From Xestospongia muta (Eukaryota; Porifera; Demospongiae; Haplosclerida; Petrosiidae): a stretch of 64,000 nt of DNA. The notes beneath the pieces are model-generated. The model did no database searches. It worked only from the letters and a program-made list of their open reading frames with translations, and was not told the origin of the DNA. Numbering within the stretch: position 1 is the first letter of the stretch; each line of letters begins with the position of its first letter. A program made the position numbers and the translations under genes. Below, one piece after another: positions 1 to 26,900 of this stretch. The stretch is taken from positions 558,001 through 622,000 of the forward strand of contig OY848930.1 in the NCBI GenBank assembly GCA_963693285.1, in the 5' to 3' direction.

Positions 1-200
1 ATCCCCTAGTGTTTACATTACACTCACCTCACTAGACATATTACATAACTGCTTTTAACACACCAGCTCAACAACAAAGACAAAAGTAACTGTAAAGAGA
101 GATCTTCTCCAAAGCAAAGCTAGACTAAATCTTATATAGCTGTAATCTACTGTGACTGATTTCTTATGAGAAGTTGTTTATACAAAGTGTACTTTGTACA

Positions 201-1202
201 ATGGCCAATAACAGCTCCAATTGCACCCTATTGTTTGATGAGAGACAGTTGATGATCCTGGGTGTGACTCAAGGTGTAGCAGCCTGTTTCTCATGTATAG
301 GTTGTTTCTTTATCTTCTTTGTCATGCTTATCTTCAAGAAATACGTCTACTCTACTCAGAGACTGTTTATTTATCTTGCTATATCTGTTTTATTAGTGAG
401 TATCAGCTTCATAATACGAGGATTTGGCTATAAGTTGATTGATAACACTGTCTTCTGTGAAGCGATAGCATTCTATAGTCAATATTCAGGTGGTTGTATA
501 TTGGCTTCAGTCTCCTGTATTGTTATTAACATATTTGTCTGTGCAGTTCTTAGAAAGGAATGTTGGAACTTAGAGCCTTTGTTTGTGATCATTATCTTCA
601 TTGTTCCAGCTCTTCTTGACTGGATACCTTTTATCTCACACACATACGGGCCTACAAAGACATGGTGTTGGATACGAAACCAGGATCTTGTAACTTGTAA
701 ACCAAACCTCTTTGGTATAGCAATGCAGTACATTCTTTGGTTTATACCACTCTATTCTATTACTATTATAGGCGGCATACTGTATGTCATATCTCTTATA
801 GCTATTTCCAGATGGAAGAGCTCCTACACAGCAATGATAGAACCACAGCGTTTAATGCTACAAAAATCAGCCATTGAAGAGATCAAACCATATCAATGGT
901 ACCCTTTGCTCTACATTATTGTGAATATTGTTCCATTAGTTGCTCGTATTCTCAATGACATCAATCCATATTTAGATATATTTTTCTTGTGGGTAATAGC
1001 GGCTTTAATTCAAGGTCTCCAAGGAGGGTTTGTGACTGTTATCTTCTCCTTAGATCCGGAAACAAGACGGAGATTAAAGTGGAAAAACTTAAGAGCTGCT
1101 TTCAAATACAATATACTCAACTTAGATGACACTCTAGAATATCCTATTATAACTACCGATAATGACAATAAATTGACCGACAGCTTGGATATGCAAAAAT
1201 GA
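201..1202 (+). CDS. cAMP-receptor-like (class E type) seven-TM GPCR, copy 1
   Basis: Single-exon gene of 333 aa starting at ATG 201 (MANNSSNC); an in-frame TTG upstream is not a credible start. Seven hydrophobic segments are visible. The N-terminus has N-glycosylation sequons (NNSS, NCT). A Cys in the first outer loop region and a WCWI motif in the second outer loop (after a YGP turn) are the pattern of Dictyostelium cAR, plant GCR1 and GPR157-type receptors. The tail after TM7 begins LDPETRRRLK, a basic helix-8-like stretch. The role is inferred: plasma-membrane receptor coupling to G proteins, ligand unknown. It is the first of three tandem paralogues on the same strand, each without introns, unlike nearly every other gene here. 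The family call is fairly safe; the ligand cannot be guessed. Confidence 0.8.
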   Translation: MANNSSNCTLLFDERQLMILGVTQGVAACFSCIGCFFIFFVMLIFKKYVYSTQRLFIYLAISVLLVSISFIIRGFGYKLIDNTVFCEAIAFYSQYSGGCILASVSCIVINIFVCAVLRKECWNLEPLFVIIIFIVPALLDWIPFISHTYGPTKTWCWIRNQDLVTCKPNLFGIAMQYILWFIPLYSITIIGGILYVISLIAISRWKSSYTAMIEPQRLMLQKSAIEEIKPYQWYPLLYIIVNIVPLVARILNDINPYLDIFFLWVIAALIQGLQGGFVTVIFSLDPETRRRLKWKNLRAAFKYNILNLDDTLEYPIITTDNDNKLTDSLDMQK

Positions 1203-1586
1203 TTCCTTATATAATTTTTAAAGATATCCATGTCTAATTTTTGTATTATTGTGGTAGTAACTATTAAAATAAATTATATAAAATTGGTTGATGACAAAAA
1301 TGATTGAAAGAAAGGAAAGGTGTGTTAAGCATGGCTGATGTCATCACCTTGTAGGCGTATTTTTCACCTCATTGTCAAGACACTATAGAGTTATGATAGG
1401 TGTCTATATCATGTGATGTTTTAGGAATATCAAATGACAAGTCAGCATTCTTTATCAAAAGTGTCAAGTTTCTCTGCAAATTCAACACAAGTAAGGAAGG
1501 TGTAACTTTGTAAGTTCAGAGTACAGACTTGCACTCTTTAATATTTCAATGCCCGGTCAGTTCTGTTTTACATATCTACCACTCTA
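1203..1586. other. Intergenic spacer between GPCR copies 1 and 2
   Basis: AT-rich 384-bp spacer. I see no open frame with coding character. It should hold the 3' end of copy 1 and the promoter of copy 2; no specific motif stands out. Confidence 0.5.
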
Positions 1587-2639
1587 ATGGCAAAAAACAA
1601 TTCTAGTTGTGCGTTCTTTGAAGACAGTGATTTAAGAATCATTGGACTGGCTCAAGTTGGGGGAGGCAGTGTCTCAGTATTAGGCTGCATTATAATGCTA
1701 ACGCTGATACTGGCCCAGAAGAGGTTCAAAACAACAACTCAAAGGTTACTGTTATACATCAATCTATCAATTCTTATAGCTAGTATAGTATATGTGGTAC
1801 GTGGTGCAGGCTATGGTTTGCTTGACAATCAATACTTTTGTACAGGAATTGCTTACATCAACCAATTTTGTGCAGCAAGTTTATTAGCTGTGATGTGTTG
1901 TTTTTTGTTACACCTATTCTTGAAAGCTATTTTTGTAGTACGGATTAAAAAAATGGAGATACTCTATATACCTATCATATTTATCTTGCCTTTATTAGTT
2001 AGTGCTATTCCATTTATAAAGAATTCTTATGGAAAGGCAGGTCCTTGGTGTTGGATACAGGGGAAAGAAGGAGAGTGTGAATCATTTGAAATAGGGATGA
2101 TTATGCAATATTCATTATGGTATGGTCCCCTCTATACTCTGATAATAATTGGGGCTGTAATCTATGTCATCTCAATTCTAATTCTGAAGAAAAAACTCAG
2201 AGAACAAGAAACAAAATATACGAGTGATCGAGAGAGACAGAAGCAGCAGATGACTCTTCGTGAATTGAATCATTTTTGTTGGTATCCAATAATATTATTC
2301 TTTTTCAGTCTTGTGCCCCTAGCAACACATATTAGTGATAATGTTAAAAAGGATCATGCATTGGTACCATTATGGACAGCAGCAGCTGTTATTCAAAGTC
2401 TTGAAGGATTTGCAATATCTATCATCTTTATTGTTAGAAAGTGTTTTGGTGGAAATAATAGAAACTCATGCAAACAACGTTGTTGCAGTTGTTTTTTTAA
2501 CAGAAATGAATCATGTGTGTTGGTAAATAGTCCTATGTCAACAGTGAGTCCTGAGCAAAGCTATGAAGATATTGATAAGGAGATAGTCGAAAGTGATTTT
2601 GCCACTTCAAATCATAAAAGACAATATAGAACAATGTAA
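1587..2639 (+). CDS. cAMP-receptor-like (class E type) seven-TM GPCR, copy 2
   Basis: Intronless, 350 aa, starting at ATG 1587 (MAKNNSSC), which aligns with the start of copy 1. Seven TM segments. Outer loop 2 reads YGKAGPWCWI, the class-E signature. TM5 begins SLWYGPLYTLIIIGA, very close to copies 1 and 3. It differs from its neighbours in a longer charged third inner loop (KKKLREQETKYTSDRERQKQQ) and a Cys-rich segment after TM7 (CKQRCCSCFF) that could be palmitoylated. It lacks the LDPETR helix-8 start of copies 1 and 3, so its inner coupling surface has diverged. Probable plasma-membrane receptor with unknown ligand, from local tandem duplication. Confidence 0.8.
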   Translation: MAKNNSSCAFFEDSDLRIIGLAQVGGGSVSVLGCIIMLTLILAQKRFKTTTQRLLLYINLSILIASIVYVVRGAGYGLLDNQYFCTGIAYINQFCAASLLAVMCCFLLHLFLKAIFVVRIKKMEILYIPIIFILPLLVSAIPFIKNSYGKAGPWCWIQGKEGECESFEIGMIMQYSLWYGPLYTLIIIGAVIYVISILILKKKLREQETKYTSDRERQKQQMTLRELNHFCWYPIILFFFSLVPLATHISDNVKKDHALVPLWTAAAVIQSLEGFAISIIFIVRKCFGGNNRNSCKQRCCSCFFNRNESCVLVNSPMSTVSPEQSYEDIDKEIVESDFATSNHKRQYRTM

Positions 2640-3010
2640 AAGTCTTTTATGTGCATTTTTTAATTGTTTCTGACTACTTTTAGATTAGGTTTTAATGTTC
2701 TGCATTATCATTTTCATTATCTGTGTGTACACAACACTTTGTTATGTTGTAGTATGTGTGCTCAGTGTGTACATACAATGAATGTCATTTCAAGTACATG
2801 TGATGTTTTATCAAATGAGTTAATATTTCTTTTATGAGTGATATTAAGGAATACTTAATAGTACAGTTATGATAATGTACGGGGAATATGAAGAGATAAT
2901 TAACAGTTGTTGTTTTAACAAGAACAGTTAGAAGGCTTACTAAGCAAGATAGAGGAAGTCTCTCTCTCAATTAACAAGTCAGCTGTTTGTTACTGCCCCA
3001 CAAAAAGAAA
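2640..3010. other. Intergenic spacer between GPCR copies 2 and 3
   Basis: AT-rich 371-bp spacer with no supportable gene. It presumably carries the 3' UTR of copy 2 and the promoter of copy 3. Confidence 0.5.
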
Positions 3011-4108
3011 ATGGAGATGGTTTCTGGTAGTGGGGGACCTAATACAACTGAGTCAAGCAATGGAGATTGCAATGCTAAGTTTAACACACCAGTATTTGTT
3101 GTAGTGGCTATATTACGTGCTGTTAGTGGATCAGTGTCCTTCTTTGCGTCATTGTTTGTAATCTTTTTGATCTTATACTTTAAGAAGTACATTATCTTCA
3201 CTCAACGTCTTATTCTTTATCTCAGTATCGGCTCTATGCTAAATGGACTCTCTATAGCATTACAAGGAGCAAACTATTTTCCTGACAACATTGCCTCAAC
3301 ACGTTACTGCATATGTGCTGGTTTCTTTGATCAAGTTACGTTGTGGTCAGTACTACTATCAATATGTTCTATTACAATTGACCTGTATTTTAATGTCGTC
3401 ACTAAAAGACAAAATCGTTATGAAATATTTTATATATTTTTGATCTTTATTGTTCCTCTAATTTTTAATTGGATACCATTCATAAATTTAACTTATGGAC
3501 GTGCTGGGCCATGGTGTTGGATTAAAAAATTTAACAACGACTGCACTAGAGATGTGTTTGGTAAAGTCTTGTTTATCTCATTGTGGTATCTCCCTCTATT
3601 TCTCTTCATTGCTGGTTTAGTATTCGTTTATATAAGAATATACTTCGCTATTCAAAAAATGAAACGTTCTTATCAAGGTACTTACAATCCAAAAAGCAGA
3701 CAGCTGGCTAAAATGATGCAAAAGGAATTTAAGCCAATAATATGGTTCCCAATAATTTTTGTAGTTTTAAATATATTTCCTATAGCCAACAGACTTACAG
3801 ATTCAATGGTAGAAGAACCTTTCGTTCCATTGTGGTTTCTTGACGCCATTTTGTCTCCACTCCAGGGAGCTCTTGTATCACTTGTCTATGCATTAGACCC
3901 AGAAACTCGCAAACGTTTAAAGAAATGTAATCTACAATCCGAGTTGAAAAATAACTACGGAAAAAGTGTCCATGAGTACCCATTTAAAAATTCAGTAACT
4001 GATAGTTATGCCAGAACCTTGACAATGAGTTTAAAGAAAAAAGAGCATCTCTTGATTCCACCGGAAGACGGAGAATGTGGATCACCTTATCATGGTTTCA
4101 CAAATTGA
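3011..4108 (+). CDS. cAMP-receptor-like (class E type) seven-TM GPCR, copy 3
   Basis: Intronless, 365 aa. I place the start at ATG 3011 (MEMVSGSGGPNTT); the open frame extends upstream only through a TTG. Seven TM segments, N-terminal sequon NTT, outer loop 2 YGRAGPWCWI, and LDPETRKRLKK after TM7, shared with copy 1. The longer tail is rich in Ser/Thr/Lys (for example TDSYARTLTMSLKKKE) and could be a phosphorylation and arrestin-type site, which is inference. It is the last of the three-gene cluster. Within the cluster, copies 1 and 3 share the tail motif and copy 2 is the outlier. Confidence 0.8.
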   Translation: MEMVSGSGGPNTTESSNGDCNAKFNTPVFVVVAILRAVSGSVSFFASLFVIFLILYFKKYIIFTQRLILYLSIGSMLNGLSIALQGANYFPDNIASTRYCICAGFFDQVTLWSVLLSICSITIDLYFNVVTKRQNRYEIFYIFLIFIVPLIFNWIPFINLTYGRAGPWCWIKKFNNDCTRDVFGKVLFISLWYLPLFLFIAGLVFVYIRIYFAIQKMKRSYQGTYNPKSRQLAKMMQKEFKPIIWFPIIFVVLNIFPIANRLTDSMVEEPFVPLWFLDAILSPLQGALVSLVYALDPETRKRLKKCNLQSELKNNYGKSVHEYPFKNSVTDSYARTLTMSLKKKEHLLIPPEDGECGSPYHGFTN

Positions 4109-4213
4109 ATAAAACTATTACTACAAAGGCATTTGTTTTCTTATTTTTTAATTTAAATATTTAAGAAAATAAACTTTATAATATTGATGTCTATAAAGAA
4201 CACTAACAGAATA

Positions 4214-4439
4214 TATGGCCCTATATTAGTGTCAAAATTATGTGGCATAGAAATTTTACTTGGTAGTGTATATACCGCATTGTCTAAGGGGCGTGTTTTC
4301 TTAGTCGTCGACATAGTTGGGTATTGTTTGGTGTCAAAATTAATCATCGATGGGTTTAGGGTTTAGGGTACGATGCTGTATATACACCACCAAGTAAAAT
4401 GTCTATACCATATAATTTTGACACTAATATAGAGCCATA
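4214..4439. mobile_element. MITE-like element with long terminal inverted repeats
   Basis: A 226-bp element whose two ends are inverted copies over about 60 bp. The left end starts TATGGCCCTATATTAGTG; the reverse complement of the right end starts TATGGCTCTATATTAGTG. The match continues through the stretch reading TTTTACTTGGT. It is flanked by the same hexamer AGAATA at 4208-4213 and 4440-4445, as expected of a target-site duplication. No coding capacity. It lies between the GPCR cluster and the 3' end of the CHD gene. Superfamily not assigned. Confidence 0.7.
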
Positions 4440-4794
4440 AGAATAACCATTATTCTCTTTTATGGTAGCATTTACTATGTAACCCACTTTTGTTTTTATA
4501 GAACTGATAAGATAGTTATACTATCACTACAATGTGTATTTTACTTTCAAATACAATCACAACATTACACATTAATTGCAGAGCAAGTGTAAATTAATAG
4601 CAATAATTACAGATCCCCTGAGAATTCAATCATACAAGATTACACCAGGATCTTCACAAAAGGGACACAGACAAACGTGGCAAATGCAAGTCACTTATGA
4701 AACAAGTATTAACAAAATAATATTCACACAATACACCACACGATATCAACAATATGAGACGTAATCAGCTTACACATTATATAGTATGTACAAA

Positions 4795-4855
4795 TTATAC
4801 ATATACATGTACATGTACAGGTACATGTACCTGTACATGTACATGTATATAATAT
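4795..4855. repeat. TACATG/ACATGT palindromic simple repeat
   Basis: A run of overlapping TACATG units, self-complementary, including GTACATGTACCTGTACATGT. Similar TACATG tracts recur at 16760-16880, 25680-25800, 47155-47440 and 56420-56440, so this is a common simple repeat of this genome. Confidence 0.8.
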
Positions 4856-4924
4856 ATTTACCTGTGCCAATTATGAGAGCTCTGGTTGACTTACTTACAG
4901 TACATACTTAATCTACTGGGCCAC

Positions 4925-4930
4925 TTTAAT
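4925..4930 (-). terminator. Candidate poly(A) signal of the CHD gene
   Basis: ATTAAA on the minus strand just after the TAA stop at 4934-4936. It supports the view that the gene ends here by reading through what otherwise looks like a splice donor (GTAAGA). Weak by itself. Confidence 0.4.
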
Positions 4931-4933
4931 CTA

Positions 4934-16710
<11,777 letters not shown>

Positions 16711-18023
16711 TTTAAATAGCAAATCAACAATCCTCCTGCAAACAAACAGTGAAAGTTTCTATTGTACATGTACATCTACATTATATGTACATTATTTACA
16801 TTACATGTACATGTACAATTACATGTACATGTATAATTACATGTACGTGTACATGTACAATTACATGTACATGTACTTGTAATGCTTCCAATAGACTTGT
16901 AGTCAATACATAACTATATACATGTGGTGGTCATGTGATCATATCATGGTCTGTGTTGCTATTAATGGTAATTAATTTGTACATGTACTTCTAAACAAAC
17001 TAATGGATGGATACATAAATTGACAGGTGGATAAACTAGTATGTATAAATCGAATCCGTTGATAAAAATTGACCCAATATTCCATTGACATGAACAGTAT
17101 ATTGCTATAAATAGATGTCACACAAATAATGGGTTTATTAAGGAGCAGTGAAGTGACATTTGTAATTAAACTATATTAAAACTAACTGTCACTATGTCAT
17201 CAATTATACTTATTTAATATAATTAACGATTATCTGGGTTCTTTTTGTAAATAATTATGATGACAATTACTGTACATATACCATTTGTATATCACATGAC
17301 CCATGTACTAGTATTATCATGCGAATATCATGTGACCATCACATGTAATGAATCCTCCTTTTAAACCACAAACTGTCATGTTATATAAATGGTTTGTGTA
17401 ATAATATTACAAAAATTGAATATCTCATTTATGAGGACACAAGCATTGATTGAAGACCTTGTATACTATAACACATCCTATAAATATGAAATGTACAAAT
17501 ACTTTCTTTTTTGTTAAGTTTTGCTCAGCGTCTTTATAAAAGAGGGTCATATAGTAGCATACAAAGCTAAAAGTCCACTTAAATTCATTGAAGAGTCAAT
17601 TAAAACACTGTCAGAACAGTCAGGGAAGCTAACAAAGTCAAATTATTCTAATTCTTCAGACCAGTTCAAATGCTCAGTCTGGTCCACTTTTAAATGGATA
17701 GACATCATTTTTCCGCCGAAAACAGCATTTTGGCACCTAAACCACCCAAAATAGACCCTCCAGACACTGACTAGAGCACAACTACTACTACTGCACGTTT
17801 TACTAATAGACTCACCCAACACAATGGAGGACTGAACAGAGGGTCGATCTATAGGCTCAGCAGAATCACTCTCCCGCTAACGAGTATATGTTCCGTGGCG
17901 TGGTCACTATTGTGAGATCACGTGATCTAAACGTATACGGAGCTAGCCGAACAATAGAATCGTTAATTTTTCGTTTAATTATTATGATCTATATAGATTG
18001 ATTTTTATTGTTATATCAAAAAC

Positions 18024-18064
<41 letters not shown>

Positions 18065-18218
18065 GTAGAGAGAGAGAGAAGGGAGAAATTCATCAACAAT
18101 TAATAATAGTAAATATTAATAATGTAACTTTTATTGACTGCCTATGAAAAACCATACAAGTATATTGTATTAATTAATAACGATAATAATATAATGAGAC
18201 GATACAATGAGAGGGGTC
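16711..18218 (-). promoter_or_regulatory. CHD 5' leader and promoter region
   Basis: No gene-like frame. A splice acceptor (TTTGCAG on the minus strand, near 16737) just upstream of the CHD ATG suggests a non-coding first exon further up, perhaps around 17830-17900, where the sequence is least AT-rich. TACATG simple repeats occupy 16760-16880. At 17916-17927 lies the palindrome GATCACGTGATC, which contains an E-box. An (ATT)n run is at 18026-18063. The downstream end of RAB2 (same strand) lies at 18219. The promoter position is inferred. Confidence 0.4.
18026..18063. repeat. (ATT)n microsatellite
   Basis: Thirteen or so ATT units between the CHD promoter region and the 3' UTR of RAB2. Confidence 0.9.
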
Positions 18219-20570
<2,352 letters not shown>

Positions 20571-20709
20571 GATGACGTCTGTCTGCACTAGAAAATGAGA
20601 CTAAAAAGGGCTATTGCTTCGTGGCAATCTAACTTTAAATAATAACCAGTCACGTGTTAGCTCAGCCCATTTCTAATTAAACGAAAAAAGGTATTTTTTC
20701 GTTCTTGTC
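20571..20709. promoter_or_regulatory. Bidirectional promoter RAB2/TMEM42
   Basis: Only 139 bp separate the two divergent start codons. It contains a CACGTG E-box (AGTCACGTGTT, around 20648-20658). No TATA box at a convincing position. Confidence 0.55.
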
Positions 20710-21313
20710 ATGCTCTTTGAAATTGAACGAGATGCTGTTTTTGCAGGATTCTTTGCAGCATTTGCATCAGTATTTTCTAAACTAGCATTAGAAAATGATG
20801 CCAAATCGTTGCATTCGTTATTGTGTACTTTGCTGGACAAAGAGCTATGCGATTTGGTGCGTACCGTAAACCTTTAATTAAATGAATGGGCGTGGTTGAC
20901 ATATAATTAGATTAATTTAATTAATGAATAATGATTATTGATTAATTTTTTATTACAGGGGCTCCTGCCAATGAGGGTTGTATGTATTGGTATGATGATC
21001 TTAAGCAATGTTATTATGTGGGTATTATTTACACGGTCCCTCCAAAATCATGCAAGCACAGCTAAAGCAACTGTAGTTAACAATGCTTGTAATTTTTTAT
21101 TTAGCGTAAGTATAATAATCATTATTAGGAGGTGTGGTTTATGTAGTATTGTTATTTTAGAGTTTATTAGGTTGGTTGTTGTTTGGCGAAGTCCTCTCAT
21201 TAATGTGGTGGGCGGGGTTCTCTTTGATTATAATTGGTTTTATATTAATGAGCAGTGATGCCGTAACAACTGATGGACAAGAAGCTCCACCCACTAATTT
21301 GAAATCTCAATAA
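20710..21313 (+). CDS. TMEM42: TMEM42-like EamA-type membrane protein
   Basis: Three exons, 20710-20856, 20959-21105 and 21161-21313, all phase 0, giving 148 aa. Start MLFEIERDAVFAGFFAAFAS. Four hydrophobic segments: FAGFFAAFASVFSKLAL, VVCIGMMILSNVIMWVLFT, VVNNACNFLFS joined to LLGWLLFGEVLS, and LMWWAGFSLIIIGFILM. This is half of a DMT/EamA transporter, as in TMEM42 (about 159 aa in human). The WLLFGE motif is the EamA hallmark. Function in animals is unknown; probably an endomembrane protein. Divergent from RAB2 and convergent with DECR1, whose stop is 92 bp away. Confidence 0.85.
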
Positions 21314-21404
21314 CTTGTATGTCAAAAATATGTACTATTTTTATGCACATAACCACATAGTAATTTTATTATATAACATATTCATGTTTTATTTCAATAA
21401 AGTT

Positions 21405-23473
<2,069 letters not shown>

Positions 23474-23903
23474 ATTGACTACTTATTATACAGCCACTCC
23501 TTCATTGATTTGCAAATTCTGCGCATGCGCAGTAGGGGAATACATGACTTAGTCTATTTCCTGGCTTTGTCCTCACAGTAACAGAGGCGAAGTGGGGACT
23601 TAGTTTTTTTGACAGACTTTTTTAAATTCATTCCAACACTTCCATTGGATGAGTTCACTCCAGCCGTATTTCTTTCTTTCTTCAAGTTTATCTTAAAGAG
23701 CGTATTAGTTTCTATTACTTGGTAAGTTTATAGTTGAAATGATCCAGTATGGCGAGTTATTTACTTGTAAAAAGATGTCTTACTGCATGCATCATTGCGG
23801 AATATTGTAACACATTTATTTTTATGAACTTTGATGATTTTAAAGTGAAATGTTCTCTTTTTTCCTTTAAGCTTTAAGGGGCTATATTTGAAGTGAAAGA
23901 GAC

Positions 23904-26900
23904 ATGGATTCCTCAAAGAAAGTAAGTAATCTGTTAATTGTATTATATGATATTTTCATTACTTATAAGTGAATACATTATTATCTATAAATAATTAATA
24001 TTGTATTGTTCTTTTTTGTTAGCCAAAACCATCTCGACCTTCTCCTTCAAGTGAAAAGGGTACATATTTTATTCAATAAATTTTAGCTGTTAATCAACAC
24101 ACACACTGTACATATATGGCCGCCATACCTAATTAGTAGGTCATTATTGTACTGATTACAGGGGATAAATGACACTCTGAACTAAAGACACCCTCTATAT
24201 TGAGGACACTTCCTCTAGTCCCATACTAATACTTTAGTGTATTATACAACCTCTATATTGAGGACACTTGTTTTAGTCCCATACTAATACTTTAGTGTAT
24301 TATACAACCTCTATATTGAGGCCACTTGTTCTAGTCCCATACTAATACTTTAGTGTATTATACAACCTCTATATTGAGGCCACTTGTTCTAGTCCCATAC
24401 TAATACTTTAGTGTATTATACAACCTCTATATTGAGGACACTTGTTCTAGTCCCATACTAATACTTTAGTGTATTATACAACCTCTATATTGAGGACACT
24501 TGTTCTAGTCCCATACTAATACTTTAGTGTATTATACAACCTCTATATTGAGGACACTTGTTCTAGTCCCATACTAATACTTTAGTGTATTATACAACCT
24601 CTATATTGAGGACACCTCTATACTAAGCATCTAAATCTAATGCCCCTAAGTGTCTATGTGTTTCACAAAACTGGTGTGTCCTAGTTTTAATAGCTATTAG
24701 TTTGAGCTAAACTGTTAATAATGTATACTAACTCATGTATTTAGATTGTTTATAGTATATAGTATATAAACATAACATTGCCTCTACTATATTAAATGAT
24801 AAACAATTTATTACTAACATAGTTTTAATAAGTTATTATCTCTTTATTTCACATTCATGTAGCAACTAATGCCATTAAGAGATCACCATTAGAAAAGTAA
24901 GGTCTAAAATGGAACATACACACACACACATATATAATGATGTCGTTAATTGATTGTAGTAATTATAGTATTTTAGTGATGATAACAGTTAAATATATTA
25001 AAATTTGAGTAAGTAGTAGTGTTATAATAATTATTATTATTAGGTAATATTTGTAGTAAACTTAACTTGTATAATCACTGTGTGTGTGTTTGGTATATTT
25101 ACTAAAGTACTCATTGATAACTACCAAGAGGTCTTACAAGTTACTCTATATTGTTTCACACCCACACATTATGTATATTCACGTGCCAATAGTAATGGAG
25201 TCTCTATTACATAGGGGTCAAAAACCAAAAGTGAAGAAAGATGTCCCACCTCCTTCTAATATGTTGAAACGTAAACCAATGATAGCAGAGAGTGATAGCG
25301 AAGATGATTTTCCTCTTCCTCCTGTATGATTGAGTTTTTATAATTACAAAAATTATATGTTTTTTTGTTACCATAGCCGCCAAAGAAATCTGTCCCTGTT
25401 GCTCCACCCCCTTCAATTAAGAAAGAACCTCCAACCACGCCCACAAAACCTATTGATTTACCTGCCATTGAAACAAAAATGGAAGTTGATATAAGTCAAG
25501 TTAAACCAGAAGTAACCACACCCACTCCTGTCAAATCAAAACCTGTCGTCAACAATATTAGTAGCAAAAAATCCTCTACTAAGAAAGTTGGGGTAAGAAG
25601 GGCTTTAATTGGAATGATATCAAGTGATAACATCAGTAACAAATGACTACCTAAAGTTATTTGCATTTTTTATGTAATTATCTGTACATGTAACACCTAA
25701 TACATATACATGTACATGTAACACCTAATACATATTATATATGTCCAATGCATAATGTGTAATGTAACACTCAATACATATAGATGTACATGTAACACCC
25801 AATACATATGGATGTCAGATGTATGTATATATGTATTTATATTATATATATATATATATGTCTTTAACATGTAATGTTTATTTCTTATAAGATGAAGCGT
25901 AAGAAATCTGACGTTGAAGAAGAAGAAGAAAATGATAATGATAATGATTGGTCTAGAGGTAACGATATCAGTGATGACGATGAATTTAAACCTGCTACAA
26001 AGAAAACTAAAAAAACAACAGGTAAAAAATAATGAAATGAAAGTAATTATAATCTATTCTTTTATTTAGAAAAAGAGACAAAACGTAAATCAACTGGTAC
26101 TCCTAAAAGTGCTAAGAAACCTGCAAAATCCTCACATACAAAGACCAAGACTCCGAGCTCAACTCCTAAGAAACAAGGAGGAGCCACTCCCATCTCAACT
26201 CCTAAGAAATCTGAGTCAGCTGGTGCTACTCCGATAAAAGACAGTCCGACTAAAAAAGGACGTAAGAAAAAGGAAGAGGAGCGTGAAGTGTGGAAATGGT
26301 GGGAGGAAGAACCTCATCCAGAAGGAGTCAAATGGCTTACCTTGGAACATAACGTGGGTGTGGTTACTTCCTTCCATATTTGGTATTGAGGTTTATTTCT
26401 ACAGGGTCCATACTTCGCTCCTCCTTATGAATGTTTGCCGAGTAATGTCCGTTTTTATTATGACGGTACGGAACCTTGTTATCTCTGTTATTATATATCC
26501 ATCCATTTATCATTTCATTCATCCATTTAATTTGTAGGCAAACCAATGGAATTGTCAGAGTTGGCAGAAGAAGCTGCGACATTTTTTGCAAAAATGTTGG
26601 ATCACGATTACACTAAAAAAGAGATTTTTTGTAACAATTTCTTTGCCGACTGGAGGAAGGTATTGTACCCAACCCTCAGAGTACATGTACATGTAAAGAT
26701 TAAGTAACATTGTCTCTTTTTAAGGAAATGACGCCAGAAGAAGCATCAAAAATTAAAGATTTTAGCAAATGTGATTTCAGAGAGATGCATAAATACTTCT
26801 TAGAGAAATCAGAACAGAGGAAACAAATGTCGAAAGAAGAAAAACAAAAAATTAAAGAAGAAAATGAAAAGATTACAGAAAGATATGGTTGGGCGATGAT

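Noticed and set aside
174..200. Upstream extension of GPCR copy 1 (and 2987-3010 for copy 3)
   Set aside because: These begin at TTG codons; the ATGs at 201 and 3011 match the start of copy 2.
4345..4370. Telomere-like GGGTTTAGGGTTTAGGG
   Set aside because: Only two to three units inside a MITE; too short to be a telomere remnant, and plant-type rather than TTAGGG.
17521..17754. Small open frame upstream of the CHD gene
   Set aside because: No homology, no splice context and no conserved features; probably chance.
24190..24620. Regular repeats resembling a CRISPR array
   Set aside because: Direct 58-bp tandem repeats without unique spacers in an animal intron; the same holds for the 60-bp array at 62501 and the 105-bp array at 51982.
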